The translations under genes were made by a program, and so were the position numbers. From Mixta theicola (GTDB taxonomy: Bacteria > Pseudomonadota > Gammaproteobacteria > Enterobacterales > Enterobacteriaceae), in contig NZ_NWUO01000011.1 of assembly GCF_002895925.1 (NCBI RefSeq), positions 1 through 64,000 on the forward strand: a stretch of 64,000 nt of DNA, read 5' to 3'. The notes under the pieces were generated by a model. The model was not told the DNA's origin. It saw only the letters and a program-made list of their open reading frames with translations, and made no database searches. Each line of letters starts with the position of its first letter. Within the stretch, counting starts at the first letter, position 1. Positions 7,797 through 16,823 of this stretch are shown here, piece by piece.

Positions 7797-8531
7797 TCAT
7801 TGCGTTATTTGCCGACCATGAAGCGGCTGCAACGGACGGTTATTCGCGTGACGCAGCGCTTGCGCAAAATGCGCCAGCTGTGTTTCAGATGCCTCTACCG
7901 GCTGCTTCATCACCAGCCATATAACGCCTTCCGTGCAAGGCGGCGTGGTCAGTGAGCCGCTGAAACGGTAATAATGTTTATCCTGCGGAAAAAGCGATTC
8001 TAAAGAGAAGGGTTGATTCAATGCTTTTTCTTGGTTTTGCTGTTGCGGCAAGGCAGCAAGCATCATTTCCAGCGCCGGGTTGGCCTTACCGGCTACCAGC
8101 ATGACGGCGATAACCACCAGTTCATTGTCGCTGTTAGCCTGCACGAAATGCACCTCCAGCGGAAAGCTTTGGCCGTTAATATGATTCTCGCTGGGCGTAT
8201 GAAAATGAAATTGCTTTAACTCCCAACGTTGCCTGTCCAGCATAAAGCTGTTTCCATCCTCAACGGCGATTTGAATCGTGTGCCCGTTGTTGATGATGCT
8301 TTTGGCACGCGTGGAGAATTTAAAGTTTAACGGCGGCAGGTTTCCCGCTATGGGATTTCTGATATCAATGGGTGACTGGTACATACCCTTATTGCAGAAA
8401 AACCACTGTTTGCTCAGTTCGCCCCAGTGCTCAGGCGAGGTATTTCCCTCATATGACCATTGATTTTCTGCAAGCGCTGATGTCGTCCAGGCCAGCGGCA
8501 AGCTCAGCAGTGCGGTGGTTATTTTTTGCAT
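7797..8531 (-). CDS. Periplasmic alpha-class carbonic anhydrase
   Basis: Interconverts CO2 and bicarbonate in the periplasm. A signal peptide is visible (cleavage after MQKITTALLSLPLAWTTSALA). The three zinc histidines are H109 and H111 (QFHFHTPSEN) and H128 (LEVHFVQ). TTPPCTEGV supplies the active-site threonine (T200), and C46 and C199 probably form the conserved disulfide. The 244-residue length is normal for bacterial alpha enzymes. The opening W-S-Y-E-G and YQSPIDI are family signatures. It stands alone between dusB and prmA, where I recall E. coli having yhdJ beside fis and prmA following dusB, so it looks like a lineage-specific insertion. All catalytic residues are present. Confidence 0.93.
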   Translation of the reverse strand: MQKITTALLSLPLAWTTSALAENQWSYEGNTSPEHWGELSKQWFFCNKGMYQSPIDIRNPIAGNLPPLNFKFSTRAKSIINNGHTIQIAVEDGNSFMLDRQRWELKQFHFHTPSENHINGQSFPLEVHFVQANSDNELVVIAVMLVAGKANPALEMMLAALPQQQNQEKALNQPFSLESLFPQDKHYYRFSGSLTTPPCTEGVIWLVMKQPVEASETQLAHFAQALRHANNRPLQPLHGRQITQ

Positions 8532-8705
8532 CTTTATATCCCTTTTTGGTTTATCAGTGGCGTCTCAGCGCCTTCCCGGTTAAAGCAGCGAAGCCCTAAT
8601 CCGTACTGATAGTACAAAAAATAACCACGTCTTTATTAATAGAAAAGAGGAAAAGGGAAATGGCGCGTTGCGATAGCCGCTCACAACGCGCTGGAAGGCT
8701 AAGGA

Positions 8706-9587
8706 TTAGCGGCGGATACCGGTAATGCGGCACCACTCTTCTTTTTCAGCTACGGGATCGAGCGCAAAGTGTTCCGTGTAAGCTTCACAAACGCTTTCAG
8801 CCTGGCTTGCAAGAATACCTGACAGGCCTAAATGGCCGCCGGGCTTCGGCAGGACGCTGATAAGCGGCGCCAGCTCGCGTAGCGGCCCGGCAAGGATATT
8901 CGCTACCACAACATCGGCGCTCAGATTGTCCGGCTGCTGGTGGGGCAGATAGAGCGCTAAGCGATCGGACACGCCATTACGTTCAGCGTTATCGCGGCTG
9001 GCCTGAATGGCCTGCGGATCGATATCAATCCCAATCGCCTGAGCGGCGCCAAGCTTCAGTGCCGCGATAGCCAGAATACCGGAGCCGCAGCCGAAATCGA
9101 TAACGGTCTTGCCCTGCAAATCCAGGCCATCAAGCCAGCTCAGGCACATTGCGGTGGTAGGGTGCGTGCCGGTTCCGAAAGCGAGCCCCGGATCGAGCAT
9201 TACGTTAACCGCATGCGGATCGGGCACGTCACGCCAGCTTGGACAGATCCACAAACGTTGTCCAAAGCGCATCGGATGAAAGTTTGCCATCCATTCGCGT
9301 TCCCAGTCCTTATCTTCGATCTGTTCGATCTTATGGCGAAAGCCTTTGCCCAGCAGCGGATCCTGTTCCAGCAGGCTAACGATCTCCGCCATATCCGTTT
9401 CGGCATCAAACAGGCCGATAGCGTCGGTGTCGCCCCACAGGCGCGTCTCGCCCGGCAGCGGCTCAAATACCGGCGTATCGTGAGTATCCTGGAAGGTTAC
9501 CGACACGGCACCCTGTTCCATTAACAGGTCACCCAGCGCTTCTGCATCCGCGCCGGTTGTGTTGATCTTAATTTGTATCCAGGGCAT
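8706..9587 (-). CDS. prmA: Ribosomal protein L11 methyltransferase
   Basis: Trimethylates several amino groups of ribosomal protein L11 using S-adenosylmethionine. The 293-residue product has the N-terminal substrate-binding domain (MPWIQIKIN and onward), the linker with [15 protein letters not shown], and the SAM-binding glycine motif [12 protein letters not shown] (about residues 164-175), with the catalytic-region motif NILAGPL. Length and order match E. coli PrmA. It lies 11 bp downstream of panF on the minus strand and is likely co-transcribed with it, as in E. coli. Confidence 0.97.
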   Translation of the reverse strand: MPWIQIKINTTGADAEALGDLLMEQGAVSVTFQDTHDTPVFEPLPGETRLWGDTDAIGLFDAETDMAEIVSLLEQDPLLGKGFRHKIEQIEDKDWEREWMANFHPMRFGQRLWICPSWRDVPDPHAVNVMLDPGLAFGTGTHPTTAMCLSWLDGLDLQGKTVIDFGCGSGILAIAALKLGAAQAIGIDIDPQAIQASRDNAERNGVSDRLALYLPHQQPDNLSADVVVANILAGPLRELAPLISVLPKPGGHLGLSGILASQAESVCEAYTEHFALDPVAEKEEWCRITGIRR

Positions 9588-9598
9588 AGCGATTCTCT

Positions 9599-11050
9599 TT
9601 ATTCATACAGTGAAGAGGCGTCCGGCGCTGAAGCCGAACGCCCAAACAGGTTACCGATAATAAATGCCAGCAGGCTTAATAGCAGGGCCGGCACGATAGG
9701 ATGAAAGCCTCCCGGCTGCAGCTGCAGCGCCGCCAGCAGGGTATAACAGGACGCACCGACAATCATGGCGCTCAGGGCGCCCGCCGCATTGGCTTTTTCC
9801 CAGTAAAGGCCTAACACCAGCGGCCACAGAAAGACCGCCTCCAGCCCGCCAAACGCCAGCAAATTCAGCCAGATCAGCATATCGGGCGGATTCCACGCGG
9901 CCAGCAGCAGTAAAACCCCCAGCACCAGCGTAACGATGCCGGACAGGCGCCGCAGCCGTGGCTCGTTATCCATCTGTTGCGGATAGAGACGCAGGTAGAG
10001 ATCTTTAACGATCGTCGCAGAGGATTGCAGCAGCTGAGCGTTGATCGTTGACATGATCGCCGCCATCGGCGCAGCCAGAAAGATCCCGGCGGCGAACGGC
10101 GGCAGCACGGTAAGCATCAGTACAGGAATAACGCGATCCGGGATTGCCAGATCGGGCAGGATCGCCCGGCCCAGCGCACCCGCCAGATGCATACCAAATA
10201 CCAGCAGCGAAACGACAAGGGTGCCAACGATAATGCCGCGATGTACTGCCTTGCTGTCTTTATAGGAGATACAGCGCACTGCGGTATGCGGCAGGCCGAT
10301 AACGCCAAAGCAGACCAGTACCATAAAAGAAGAAAGAAAAGTGGGCGTAATAATGTTATCGACACCCTGCGGCGTAACCAGGCGCGGGTCGATATGTTGC
10401 AGCTTGCTGATGGCGGCGTGCATACCGCCTGCCGCATGCACGACGGCGAACAGCAGCAAAAAGGTGCCGATCAGCATCACCAGACCCTGCATCGCATCGT
10501 TCAGCACGCTGGCGCGAAAGCCGCCGAAAGCGGTATAGAGCGCGATGGTGCCGCCGAAGATCAGCAAACCGGTATCGTATGGAATACCCGCTGCGCTTTC
10601 CAGCAGCCGGGCTCCGCCGATAAACTGTACGGTCATGGCGCCAATAAACGCCACCAGCAGGCTAAGGCTGGCCAGCCAGACCAGCAGCGGGCTGCGGTAG
10701 CGGGCGTAAAGCATGTCATTGAGCGTAACCGCATTATAACGCCGCGCCAGGATGGCGAACTTTTTACCCAGCACGCCAAGCGATAACCAAACGGCAGGTA
10801 CCTGAATCATCGCTAACAGCACCCAGCCCAGCCCATATTTATATGCCGCGCCGGGCCCGCCAATAAAGGAGCTGGCGCTGATATAGGTCGTGGTCAGCGT
10901 CATCGCCAGCACGAAGCCGCCCATGGAGCGACCGCCAAGAAAATATTCGTTAAGGAAGTTTCCCTGACGGCGCTTGCGCATCGCATAGACCGAAAGCAGG
11001 GCGATCAACAGCAGGTAACCGAGCAGGGGAAGAATAACTTCAGCTTTCAT
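9599..11050 (-). CDS. panF: Sodium/pantothenate symporter
   Basis: Imports pantothenate, the coenzyme A precursor, with Na+. The 483 residues match E. coli PanF (483). It has about 12-13 hydrophobic segments and the sodium/solute symporter signatures ([31 protein letters not shown]). Three consecutive ATGs are possible (11056, 11053, 11050). The last was chosen because GGAGG lies six bases before it and it aligns with the E. coli start. It overlaps the end of yhdT by 11 bp, which suggests translational coupling. Confidence 0.95.
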   Translation of the reverse strand: MKAEVILPLLGYLLLIALLSVYAMRKRRQGNFLNEYFLGGRSMGGFVLAMTLTTTYISASSFIGGPGAAYKYGLGWVLLAMIQVPAVWLSLGVLGKKFAILARRYNAVTLNDMLYARYRSPLLVWLASLSLLVAFIGAMTVQFIGGARLLESAAGIPYDTGLLIFGGTIALYTAFGGFRASVLNDAMQGLVMLIGTFLLLFAVVHAAGGMHAAISKLQHIDPRLVTPQGVDNIITPTFLSSFMVLVCFGVIGLPHTAVRCISYKDSKAVHRGIIVGTLVVSLLVFGMHLAGALGRAILPDLAIPDRVIPVLMLTVLPPFAAGIFLAAPMAAIMSTINAQLLQSSATIVKDLYLRLYPQQMDNEPRLRRLSGIVTLVLGVLLLLAAWNPPDMLIWLNLLAFGGLEAVFLWPLVLGLYWEKANAAGALSAMIVGASCYTLLAALQLQPGGFHPIVPALLLSLLAFIIGNLFGRSASAPDASSLYE

Positions 11051-11300
11051 CATCATCCTCCAGCGGAATATCACGGAAGCAGACGCGAATCATCAACCAG
11101 CAAAGCAGAATAAACAGCAGCGGCGCAAACAGGCAGGAAAGCTCAAACCAGCGCGGCAGGCCGGTGAAGCCGGGTTGCATACCGCCCAGCCAGGCACAAA
11201 GCGCCCAGACGGCAAGATAAGCCACTGCCAGCCAGAAAGAGCAGCGGGCCTCACGGTGTGCCTGAATAAAGCGCGTATCGACAGAAGTGCTTTTCATCAT
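11040..11300 (-). CDS. yhdT: Small inner-membrane protein YhdT (DUF997)
   Basis: An 86-residue membrane protein of unknown function with two hydrophobic segments (WLAVAYLAVWALCAWLGG and LSCLFAPLLFILLCWLMIRV) and the conserved PGFTGLPRWFEL between them. E. coli YhdT has about 80 residues. Start choice is uncertain: ATG at 11300 or 11297; a TTG at 11306 is also in frame. Its stop overlaps the panF start, a pairing conserved in enterobacteria that suggests a role with the pantothenate transporter. That role is inference only. Confidence 0.88.
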   Translation of the reverse strand: MMKSTSVDTRFIQAHREARCSFWLAVAYLAVWALCAWLGGMQPGFTGLPRWFELSCLFAPLLFILLCWLMIRVCFRDIPLEDDDES

Positions 11301-11314
11301 CAGCAAAACCAGAA

Positions 11315-11340
11315 AGAAAAAAGGCCGGACAAGCCGGCCT
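11315..11340 (-). terminator. Terminator of the accBC operon
   Basis: A seven-base-pair GC stem (AGGCCGG with CCGGCCT; 11322-11328 and 11334-11340) is followed on the minus strand by six T residues. It separates accC from yhdT-panF-prmA. Confidence 0.9.
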
Positions 11341-11359
11341 CAGACAGGGCAACAGGAAG

Positions 11360-12709
11360 TTATTTCTCTGCCAGACCCAGCTTTTTCTCCAGATAGTGGA
11401 TATTGGTGCCACCATGCTGGAAGTTTTCATCGCACATGATCTTCATCTGCAGTTCGACGTTAGTTTTAATCCCGTCGATGATCAGTTCAGCCAGCGCGTT
11501 TTTCATGCGGGCAATAGCCACATCACGGTTTTCACCGTAGGTAATCAGCTTGCCAATCATGGAATCGTAGTACGGCGGCACGGTGTAACCGGCATAAATA
11601 TGCGATTCCCAACGCACGCCGAAGCCACCCGGCGCATGGAAGCGCGTGATTTTGCCCGGACTTGGCAGGAAGGTGTTGGGATCTTCCGCGTTAATACGGC
11701 ATTCCATCGCGTGGCCTTTAACCACGACTTCTTCCTGTTTGATCGACAGCGGCTGGCCTGCAGCGACACGCAGCTGTTCTTTGATCAGATCCACGCCGGT
11801 GATCATCTCGGTAACCGGATGCTCAACCTGAATACGGGTGTTCATCTCGATAAAGTAGAATTCACCGTTTTCATACAGGAACTCAAAAGTCCCCGCGCCG
11901 CGATAGCCGATCTCAACGCACGCCTGGGTGCAGCGCTCGCCGATATAACGGCGCATTTCTGCGGTAATGCCCGGTGCCGGCGCTTCTTCCACCACTTTCT
12001 GGTGACGGCGCTGCATAGAACAGTCGCGTTCAGCCAGATAGATAGCGTTGCCCTGACCGTCAGCCAACACCTGAATTTCGATGTGGCGCGGATTCTCCAG
12101 GTATTTCTCCATGTAAACCATGTCGTTGTTGAAAGCGGCTTTCGCTTCCGCACGCGTCATGTTGATGGAGTTTTCCAGCTCTTTATCACTGCGGACAACG
12201 CGCATACCGCGTCCGCCGCCGCCGCCGGAGGCTTTGATAATTACCGGGTAGCCGATGCGTTTAGCAATCGCGCGGTTCTTATCCATATCATCGCCCAGCG
12301 GGCCATCAGAACCGGGTACGCACGGAACGCCAGCTTTTTTCATCGCGCTAATCGCGGAAACTTTATCGCCCATCAGACGAATCGTTTCGGCACGAGGACC
12401 GATGAAAATAAAGCCGGAGCGCTCAACCTGCTCGGCAAAGTCAGCGTTTTCTGACAGGAAGCCGTAGCCTGGGTGAATGGCGACCGCGCCGGTGATTTCC
12501 GCAGCGGAGATCAGCGCCGGGATATTCAGATAGCTTTTTACTGACGGCGCCGGGCCGATACAAACGGTCTCATCAGCCAGCAGCACATGTTTCAAATCAC
12601 GATCCGCAGTGGAGTGTACCGCAACGGTTTTGATGCCCAGTTCTTTACAGGCACGCAAAATACGCAGGGCAATCTCACCACGGTTGGCAATAACAATTTT
12701 ATCCAGCAT
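11360..12709 (-). CDS. accC: Biotin carboxylase, acetyl-CoA carboxylase subunit
   Basis: Carboxylates the biotin of BCCP with ATP and bicarbonate, the first half-reaction of acetyl-CoA carboxylase. The 449-residue length is that of E. coli AccC. Features include the N-terminal [20 protein letters not shown], the ATP-grasp glycine loop ([11 protein letters not shown], about residues 161-171), the lid region, and the active-site segments [14 protein letters not shown] and [11 protein letters not shown]. It follows accB by 11 bp in the aroQ-accB-accC operon. Nothing unusual was seen. Confidence 0.98.
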   Translation of the reverse strand: MLDKIVIANRGEIALRILRACKELGIKTVAVHSTADRDLKHVLLADETVCIGPAPSVKSYLNIPALISAAEITGAVAIHPGYGFLSENADFAEQVERSGFIFIGPRAETIRLMGDKVSAISAMKKAGVPCVPGSDGPLGDDMDKNRAIAKRIGYPVIIKASGGGGGRGMRVVRSDKELENSINMTRAEAKAAFNNDMVYMEKYLENPRHIEIQVLADGQGNAIYLAERDCSMQRRHQKVVEEAPAPGITAEMRRYIGERCTQACVEIGYRGAGTFEFLYENGEFYFIEMNTRIQVEHPVTEMITGVDLIKEQLRVAAGQPLSIKQEEVVVKGHAMECRINAEDPNTFLPSPGKITRFHAPGGFGVRWESHIYAGYTVPPYYDSMIGKLITYGENRDVAIARMKNALAELIIDGIKTNVELQMKIMCDENFQHGGTNIHYLEKKLGLAEK

Positions 12710-12720
12710 GGTTCGCCTCG

Positions 12721-13188
12721 TTATTCGATGACGACCAGCGGCTCGTCAAACTCAACAGGTTGACCGCTCTCGACCAGGATAGCTTTAACCACGCCCGCCT
12801 TATCTGCTTCGATCTGATTCATCATTTTCATGGCTTCAACGATGCACAGGGTATCGCCGATATTCACCTTCTGGCCGACTTCAACAAACGCTTTAGCGTC
12901 CGGGCTTGGGGTGCGGTAGAACGTCCCGACCATCGGTGAGCGAACAATGTGACCACTCAGTTCAGCGGCGGCAGGCGCTTCGATAGCCGGCGCGCTGGCT
13001 GGGGCAACGGCGGTAGCCAGCGCCGGCTGCGGAGCCGGTACGGCGTAAGCCTGTTGCATCATGGGATAAGGAGCGGCTGCAGGTGCGCGGCTGATACGAA
13101 CTGATTCTTCGCCTTCGGAAATTTCAAGTTCAGCGATACCGGATTCTTCAACCAGTTCGATCAGTTTTTTAATCTTACGAATATCCAT
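12721..13188 (-). CDS. accB: Biotin carboxyl carrier protein
   Basis: Carries biotin between biotin carboxylase and carboxyltransferase. It has 155 residues: an N-terminal domain, a Pro/Ala-rich linker (about residues 35-75), and a C-terminal biotinyl domain with the target lysine in the [11 protein letters not shown] motif (K121) and the protruding thumb. In E. coli the N-terminal part of AccB represses its own operon. It lies between aroQ and accC, 21 bp after aroQ. Confidence 0.98.
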   Translation of the reverse strand: MDIRKIKKLIELVEESGIAELEISEGEESVRISRAPAAAPYPMMQQAYAVPAPQPALATAVAPASAPAIEAPAAAELSGHIVRSPMVGTFYRTPSPDAKAFVEVGQKVNIGDTLCIVEAMKMMNQIEADKAGVVKAILVESGQPVEFDEPLVVIE

Positions 13189-13209
13189 GAGTGTGGTTCC
13201 GTACTCTGT

Positions 13210-13662
13210 TTAATTTGATTTTGACAGGCGTTTTACTGCCGTTTGTAAAGCCCAGGAGTAACCGTCGACGCCAAGTCCACAGATTACACCGGCAGCAATA
13301 TCAGAAAGCCAGGAATGGTGGCGGAAAGGCTCGCGGGCATGCACATTGGTGATATGCACCTCGATAAAGGGAATATCCACCGCCAGCAACGCATCACGTA
13401 GCGCTACGCTGGTATGAGTGAATGCCGCCGGGTTGATAATGATGTAATCAACGTTGCCTCTCGCCTCGTGAATACGATCAATCAGAACGTGTTCTGCATT
13501 CGACTGTAAATGGCTTAACTTCACATTCAGTTCGCTGGCCTGCGAGGTCAGATCGTCTACGATCCCAGACAGCGTGGTATGCCCATATTTATCTGGCTCA
13601 CGCGTTCCCAATAAATTGAGGTTGGGGCCATTCAAGAGCAGAATATGAAAATTATGCGCCAT
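13210..13662 (-). CDS. aroQ: Type II 3-dehydroquinate dehydratase
   Basis: Catalyses the third step of the shikimate pathway (3-dehydroquinate to 3-dehydroshikimate) as a dodecamer. The 150-residue product has [21 protein letters not shown], with the catalytic Tyr26, [16 protein letters not shown], and [17 protein letters not shown], with the catalytic His. The ATG at 13662 was chosen by homology over the in-frame 13728. E. coli uses the unrelated type I AroD instead; an aroQ before accB is common in other enterobacteria. It is the first gene of the aroQ-accB-accC operon. Confidence 0.96.
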   Translation of the reverse strand: MAHNFHILLLNGPNLNLLGTREPDKYGHTTLSGIVDDLTSQASELNVKLSHLQSNAEHVLIDRIHEARGNVDYIIINPAAFTHTSVALRDALLAVDIPFIEVHITNVHAREPFRHHSWLSDIAAGVICGLGVDGYSWALQTAVKRLSKSN

Positions 13663-13773
13663 TTTGCTGCTATCTCCTGCAATAAGTGAGGCATCGCGTA
13701 AAATACCTCGTGAAAAGCCATTTGTCACCTTTCTGAAGTGAAAAAGAGGCTTTCATAGCAACCGAAGCCGGGC

Positions 13774-13779
13774 ATTATA
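13774..13779 (-). promoter_or_regulatory. Likely -10 element of the aroQ-accBC promoter
   Basis: A perfect TATAAT on the minus strand, followed by a GC-rich discriminator (GCCCGGC), about 110 bp upstream of aroQ. No good -35 was found at 16-18 bp. The GC-rich discriminator fits growth-rate control of fatty acid synthesis genes. Confidence 0.45.
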
Positions 13780-13897
13780 TCTATTTCGTTACTTTTCGCA
13801 GCTAAATACTGGTCTTATCTGCGGAGTTTATCAACGCGAGCGGGAAAAGTTTTTGCGGAGTTATACAGATATGTGGGATGCGGCACAGATTATGCCG

Positions 13898-14503
13898 CTA
13901 TTTAGACCACCAACGGCGAAATTTCTTATAACGCCAGGCCAGCAAGATGAACGCCAGCAGCGCATAAATAAGCGGCTGCGGGGAAACCACTTTTACCGAC
14001 CAGAGATAGTGTATTGGCGCAAGAATGGCGACCAGGTAAATAAAGTTATGCAACGTTTGCCAGCGAGGCCCCAGTTGGCGCTGGAATTTCTGCAACGAGG
14101 TTGCCGCCAGCGCCAGCAGGATCGCCCAGCTAATAATGCCCAGCGTTAAATAAGGACGTAAAATTAACTCCGATCCCAGCAGCGATAAATTACTGAGGCC
14201 CAGCTCCAACAGCGCATAGCTCAGCAGGTGCAGCGTGGCCCAGGCAAAGCACCATAAACCCAGCAGGCGCCGCACGCGAACTAATAGCGGCTGGCGACCA
14301 TAGCGCGCCAGTGGCGTAACCAGCAGCGTAGCGAGCAAAAATTTCAGCGCCATGCGGCCGGTAAAATGCTGAATATCTTTCGCCGGATCGGCGCTAAATC
14401 CGCTGCCCTGCAGGACGGAAAATATCAGCCACAGCAAGGGCAGCAATCCTGCCAGATGCAGCAAAACTTTCAGGCCCGTTATCTGCTTTAACGTCAGGCG
14501 CAT
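13898..14503 (-). CDS. msrQ: Heme-binding membrane subunit of methionine sulfoxide reductase
   Basis: An inner-membrane b-type cytochrome that passes electrons from the quinone pool or flavins to MsrP for repair of oxidised periplasmic proteins. It has 201 residues and about six hydrophobic helices. Conserved histidines fit heme ligands (in [27 protein letters not shown] and [18 protein letters not shown]). Its ATG (14503) starts directly after the msrP stop codon (14504-14506), so the two are translated together. The pair was formerly called yedZ/yedY; in E. coli it sits elsewhere on the chromosome. Confidence 0.95.
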   Translation of the reverse strand: MRLTLKQITGLKVLLHLAGLLPLLWLIFSVLQGSGFSADPAKDIQHFTGRMALKFLLATLLVTPLARYGRQPLLVRVRRLLGLWCFAWATLHLLSYALLELGLSNLSLLGSELILRPYLTLGIISWAILLALAATSLQKFQRQLGPRWQTLHNFIYLVAILAPIHYLWSVKVVSPQPLIYALLAFILLAWRYKKFRRWWSK

Positions 14504-15508
14504 TCAGTAATTCTCTCTTAAATCGAGCCCGTGGTAGAGCGACGCGACCTGCTCGCCATAGCCGTTAAATAACAGAGTCGGCTGCCGTTTGACGTCCAGA
14601 ATGCCGCCGCTGCCAATAAAGCGCTCGCTGGCCTGCGACCAACGCGGATGATCCACATGCGGGTTTACGTTGGCAAAAAAACCGTACTCATTTGGCGCCA
14701 GCTGATTCCAGGTCGTCGTCGGCCGATCGCGCGTCAGTGCAATATGAACAATAGATTTAATGCCTTTAAAACCATATTTCCACGGCACCGTCAGGCGAAT
14801 CGGCGCGCCATTCTGCGGTGGGAGCGCTTTCCCATAAACCCCAGTGGAAAGCAGCGTTAGCGGATGCATCGCTTCATCCAGGCGTAACCCTTCCACATAA
14901 GGATAATCCAGCCCGCCGCCAATAAATCGATCCTTTTGTCCAGGCATCTGATCGGGAGCGTAAAGCGTTTGAAAAGTGACATAGCGTGCATGGCTGGTCG
15001 GCTCGGCCGCTTTGAGCAGCGCGCCCAGTTCGAAACCAATCCAGGGAATCACCATCGACCAGGCTTCAACGCAGCGCATACGATAAATACGCTGCTGCTG
15101 GGGAAAACGTTTAAAAATATCGTCCATATCCAGCGTGAGCGGTTTTGCCACTTCACCATCGATGCGGATTTTCCAGTTTTCCGTTTTTAGCGTGCCGGCG
15201 TTGGCGGCGGGGTCCGCTTTATCCAGGCCAAATTCGTAGAAATTATTGTAGCCGCTGACCTTTTCTTCCGGCGTTAGCGGCAGCGCCGCCTGCCAGGCTT
15301 CGGGCTTGCTGAAATCCAGCGGGCGGCCTGCGGGCGCGGGCGGGCGATCGTTGCCCTTAAACCAGGAAAGTACGTCGGCACGCGCGATCCCCGGAACGCT
15401 GAGCGCCGCCGCGCTCAAACCCAGCGCCTTAAGCACCTGACGACGCTGCTGATAGAAAATACTTTCGGGGGTTACATCAGCTTCGGTCAGCTTATTCACC
15501 GGCTTCAT
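14504..15508 (-). CDS. msrP: Periplasmic molybdenum methionine sulfoxide reductase
   Basis: Catalytic subunit of the MsrPQ repair system, reducing methionine sulfoxides in envelope proteins. The 334 residues match E. coli MsrP. A twin-arginine signal is clear ([22 protein letters not shown] at 22-23, cleavage near IARA). The cysteine that binds Mo-molybdopterin is C146, in [13 protein letters not shown]. The ATG at 15508 was chosen because AGGAG lies just upstream and the Tat signal then has normal length; an in-frame ATG at 15577 exists. Together with msrQ it forms a two-gene unit between aroQ and acuI. Confidence 0.96.
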   Translation of the reverse strand: MKPVNKLTEADVTPESIFYQQRRQVLKALGLSAAALSVPGIARADVLSWFKGNDRPPAPAGRPLDFSKPEAWQAALPLTPEEKVSGYNNFYEFGLDKADPAANAGTLKTENWKIRIDGEVAKPLTLDMDDIFKRFPQQQRIYRMRCVEAWSMVIPWIGFELGALLKAAEPTSHARYVTFQTLYAPDQMPGQKDRFIGGGLDYPYVEGLRLDEAMHPLTLLSTGVYGKALPPQNGAPIRLTVPWKYGFKGIKSIVHIALTRDRPTTTWNQLAPNEYGFFANVNPHVDHPRWSQASERFIGSGGILDVKRQPTLLFNGYGEQVASLYHGLDLRENY

Positions 15509-15626
15509 GGCTTTACTCCTGTGCAGGCTCCCCGCAGCGTCGGCGGGAAACGGATAACTAAGCATGAAGCAAAACATGGCTCCCGTGCACCTGGTTACGC
15601 AAAAATATGAAATTTCCTGGCTCGGT

Positions 15627-16610
15627 TTATGCCTGGCCGATTTTTACCAGCGTGCGGCCCGTCACTTTATTATCCAGCAGGCGCTGGGCGGCAACGATAG
15701 CTTCCGATAAGGTCACCTCCGTGGTGGCCTGTTGGTAAAAGCTGACCGGCACCGTTTTGACCAGTCGTTTCCAGGCCTCGATACGGCGGCCCGCTGGCGT
15801 TTGCACCGAATCAACGCCCTGCAGACGAACATTGCGCAGGATAAAAGGCATCACTGTGGCAGGCAGTGCAAATCCTCCGGCCAAACCACAGGCGGCCACC
15901 ACGCCGGAATAGCGCATTTGCGCCAGCACGCTGGCCAGCACCTTATCACCGACGGTATCAATCGCACCTGCCCAGCGCTGTTTCTCCAGCGGGCGGCTTT
16001 CGGCCGTAAACTCGCTGCGCGGCAGCACATTAACGGCGCCGAGCTGATGCAAATAATCGGTATTACTTTCCCGGCCGCTGACGGCGGTAACCTGATAACC
16101 CAGCGCGCTGAGCAAGGCGATTGCCGTACTGCCGACGCCGCCGCTGGCGCCGGTCACCAGCACCTCACCTTTATCTGGCGTAATGCCGCCTTCTTCCAGC
16201 GCCATTACGCACAGCATCGCGGTAAAACCCGCGGTGCCCAAAATCATCGCCTGACGCTCCGTCAGCCCTTCCGGCAACGGCACCAGCCAGTCGCCATTGA
16301 CCCGCGCCTGTTCCGCCAGGCCGCCCCAGTGCGTTTCGCCAACGCCAAAGCCGGTCAATAAGACCTGCTGCCCCACGTGAAAACGGGGATCTTCGCTGTG
16401 ATGCACGGTACCGGAAAAGTCGATGCCGGGCACCATCGGAAACTGGCGAATAATTTTGCCTTTACCGGTAATCGCCCGCGCATCTTTATAGTTAATGCCC
16501 GACCAGTTAATATTCACCGTCACGTTACCCGGCGGCAGCTGCTGCGGCGAAATATCACTCAAGGCTACGTGGTAAGCGCCGTCAGATTGCTCAATCAGTA
16601 AAGCCTGCAT
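15627..16610 (-). CDS. acuI: Acrylyl-CoA reductase AcuI/YhdH, MDR family
   Basis: An NADPH-dependent medium-chain reductase that converts toxic acrylyl-CoA to propionyl-CoA. It has 327 residues: an N-terminal GroES-like domain with the family block [20 protein letters not shown], and a Rossmann domain with [16 protein letters not shown]. There are no zinc-binding cysteines, as expected for the quinone-reductase-like branch. The ATG at 16610 was preferred to 16661 by alignment with E. coli YhdH (324). It is divergent from csrD. Confidence 0.93.
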   Translation of the reverse strand: MQALLIEQSDGAYHVALSDISPQQLPPGNVTVNINWSGINYKDARAITGKGKIIRQFPMVPGIDFSGTVHHSEDPRFHVGQQVLLTGFGVGETHWGGLAEQARVNGDWLVPLPEGLTERQAMILGTAGFTAMLCVMALEEGGITPDKGEVLVTGASGGVGSTAIALLSALGYQVTAVSGRESNTDYLHQLGAVNVLPRSEFTAESRPLEKQRWAGAIDTVGDKVLASVLAQMRYSGVVAACGLAGGFALPATVMPFILRNVRLQGVDSVQTPAGRRIEAWKRLVKTVPVSFYQQATTEVTLSEAIVAAQRLLDNKVTGRTLVKIGQA

Positions 16611-16823
16611 GGGATTCTCCTGAATTTTATTATTCAATGGTAACGATAAGTTCTCTGGCAACTATACTCGCCGAAGAGTAGCAGAGGTTGACCAGCCGCA
16701 AATAAATCCAGGCTATTGATTATGTTATCGCTGGCGACGCGAATGACGTCAGAATATTTACCATCCTGCACCCGCTTCTGATTGTCATGGCGTGGTCATA
16801 ACCGCAGTGAAAAAGGCACAGGG

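Noticed and set aside
11396-12454. Long plus-strand ORF (352 codons) across accC
   Set aside because: It is wholly antisense to a conserved housekeeping gene, has no recognisable protein family and no ribosome binding site; it is a shadow of the accC codon bias.
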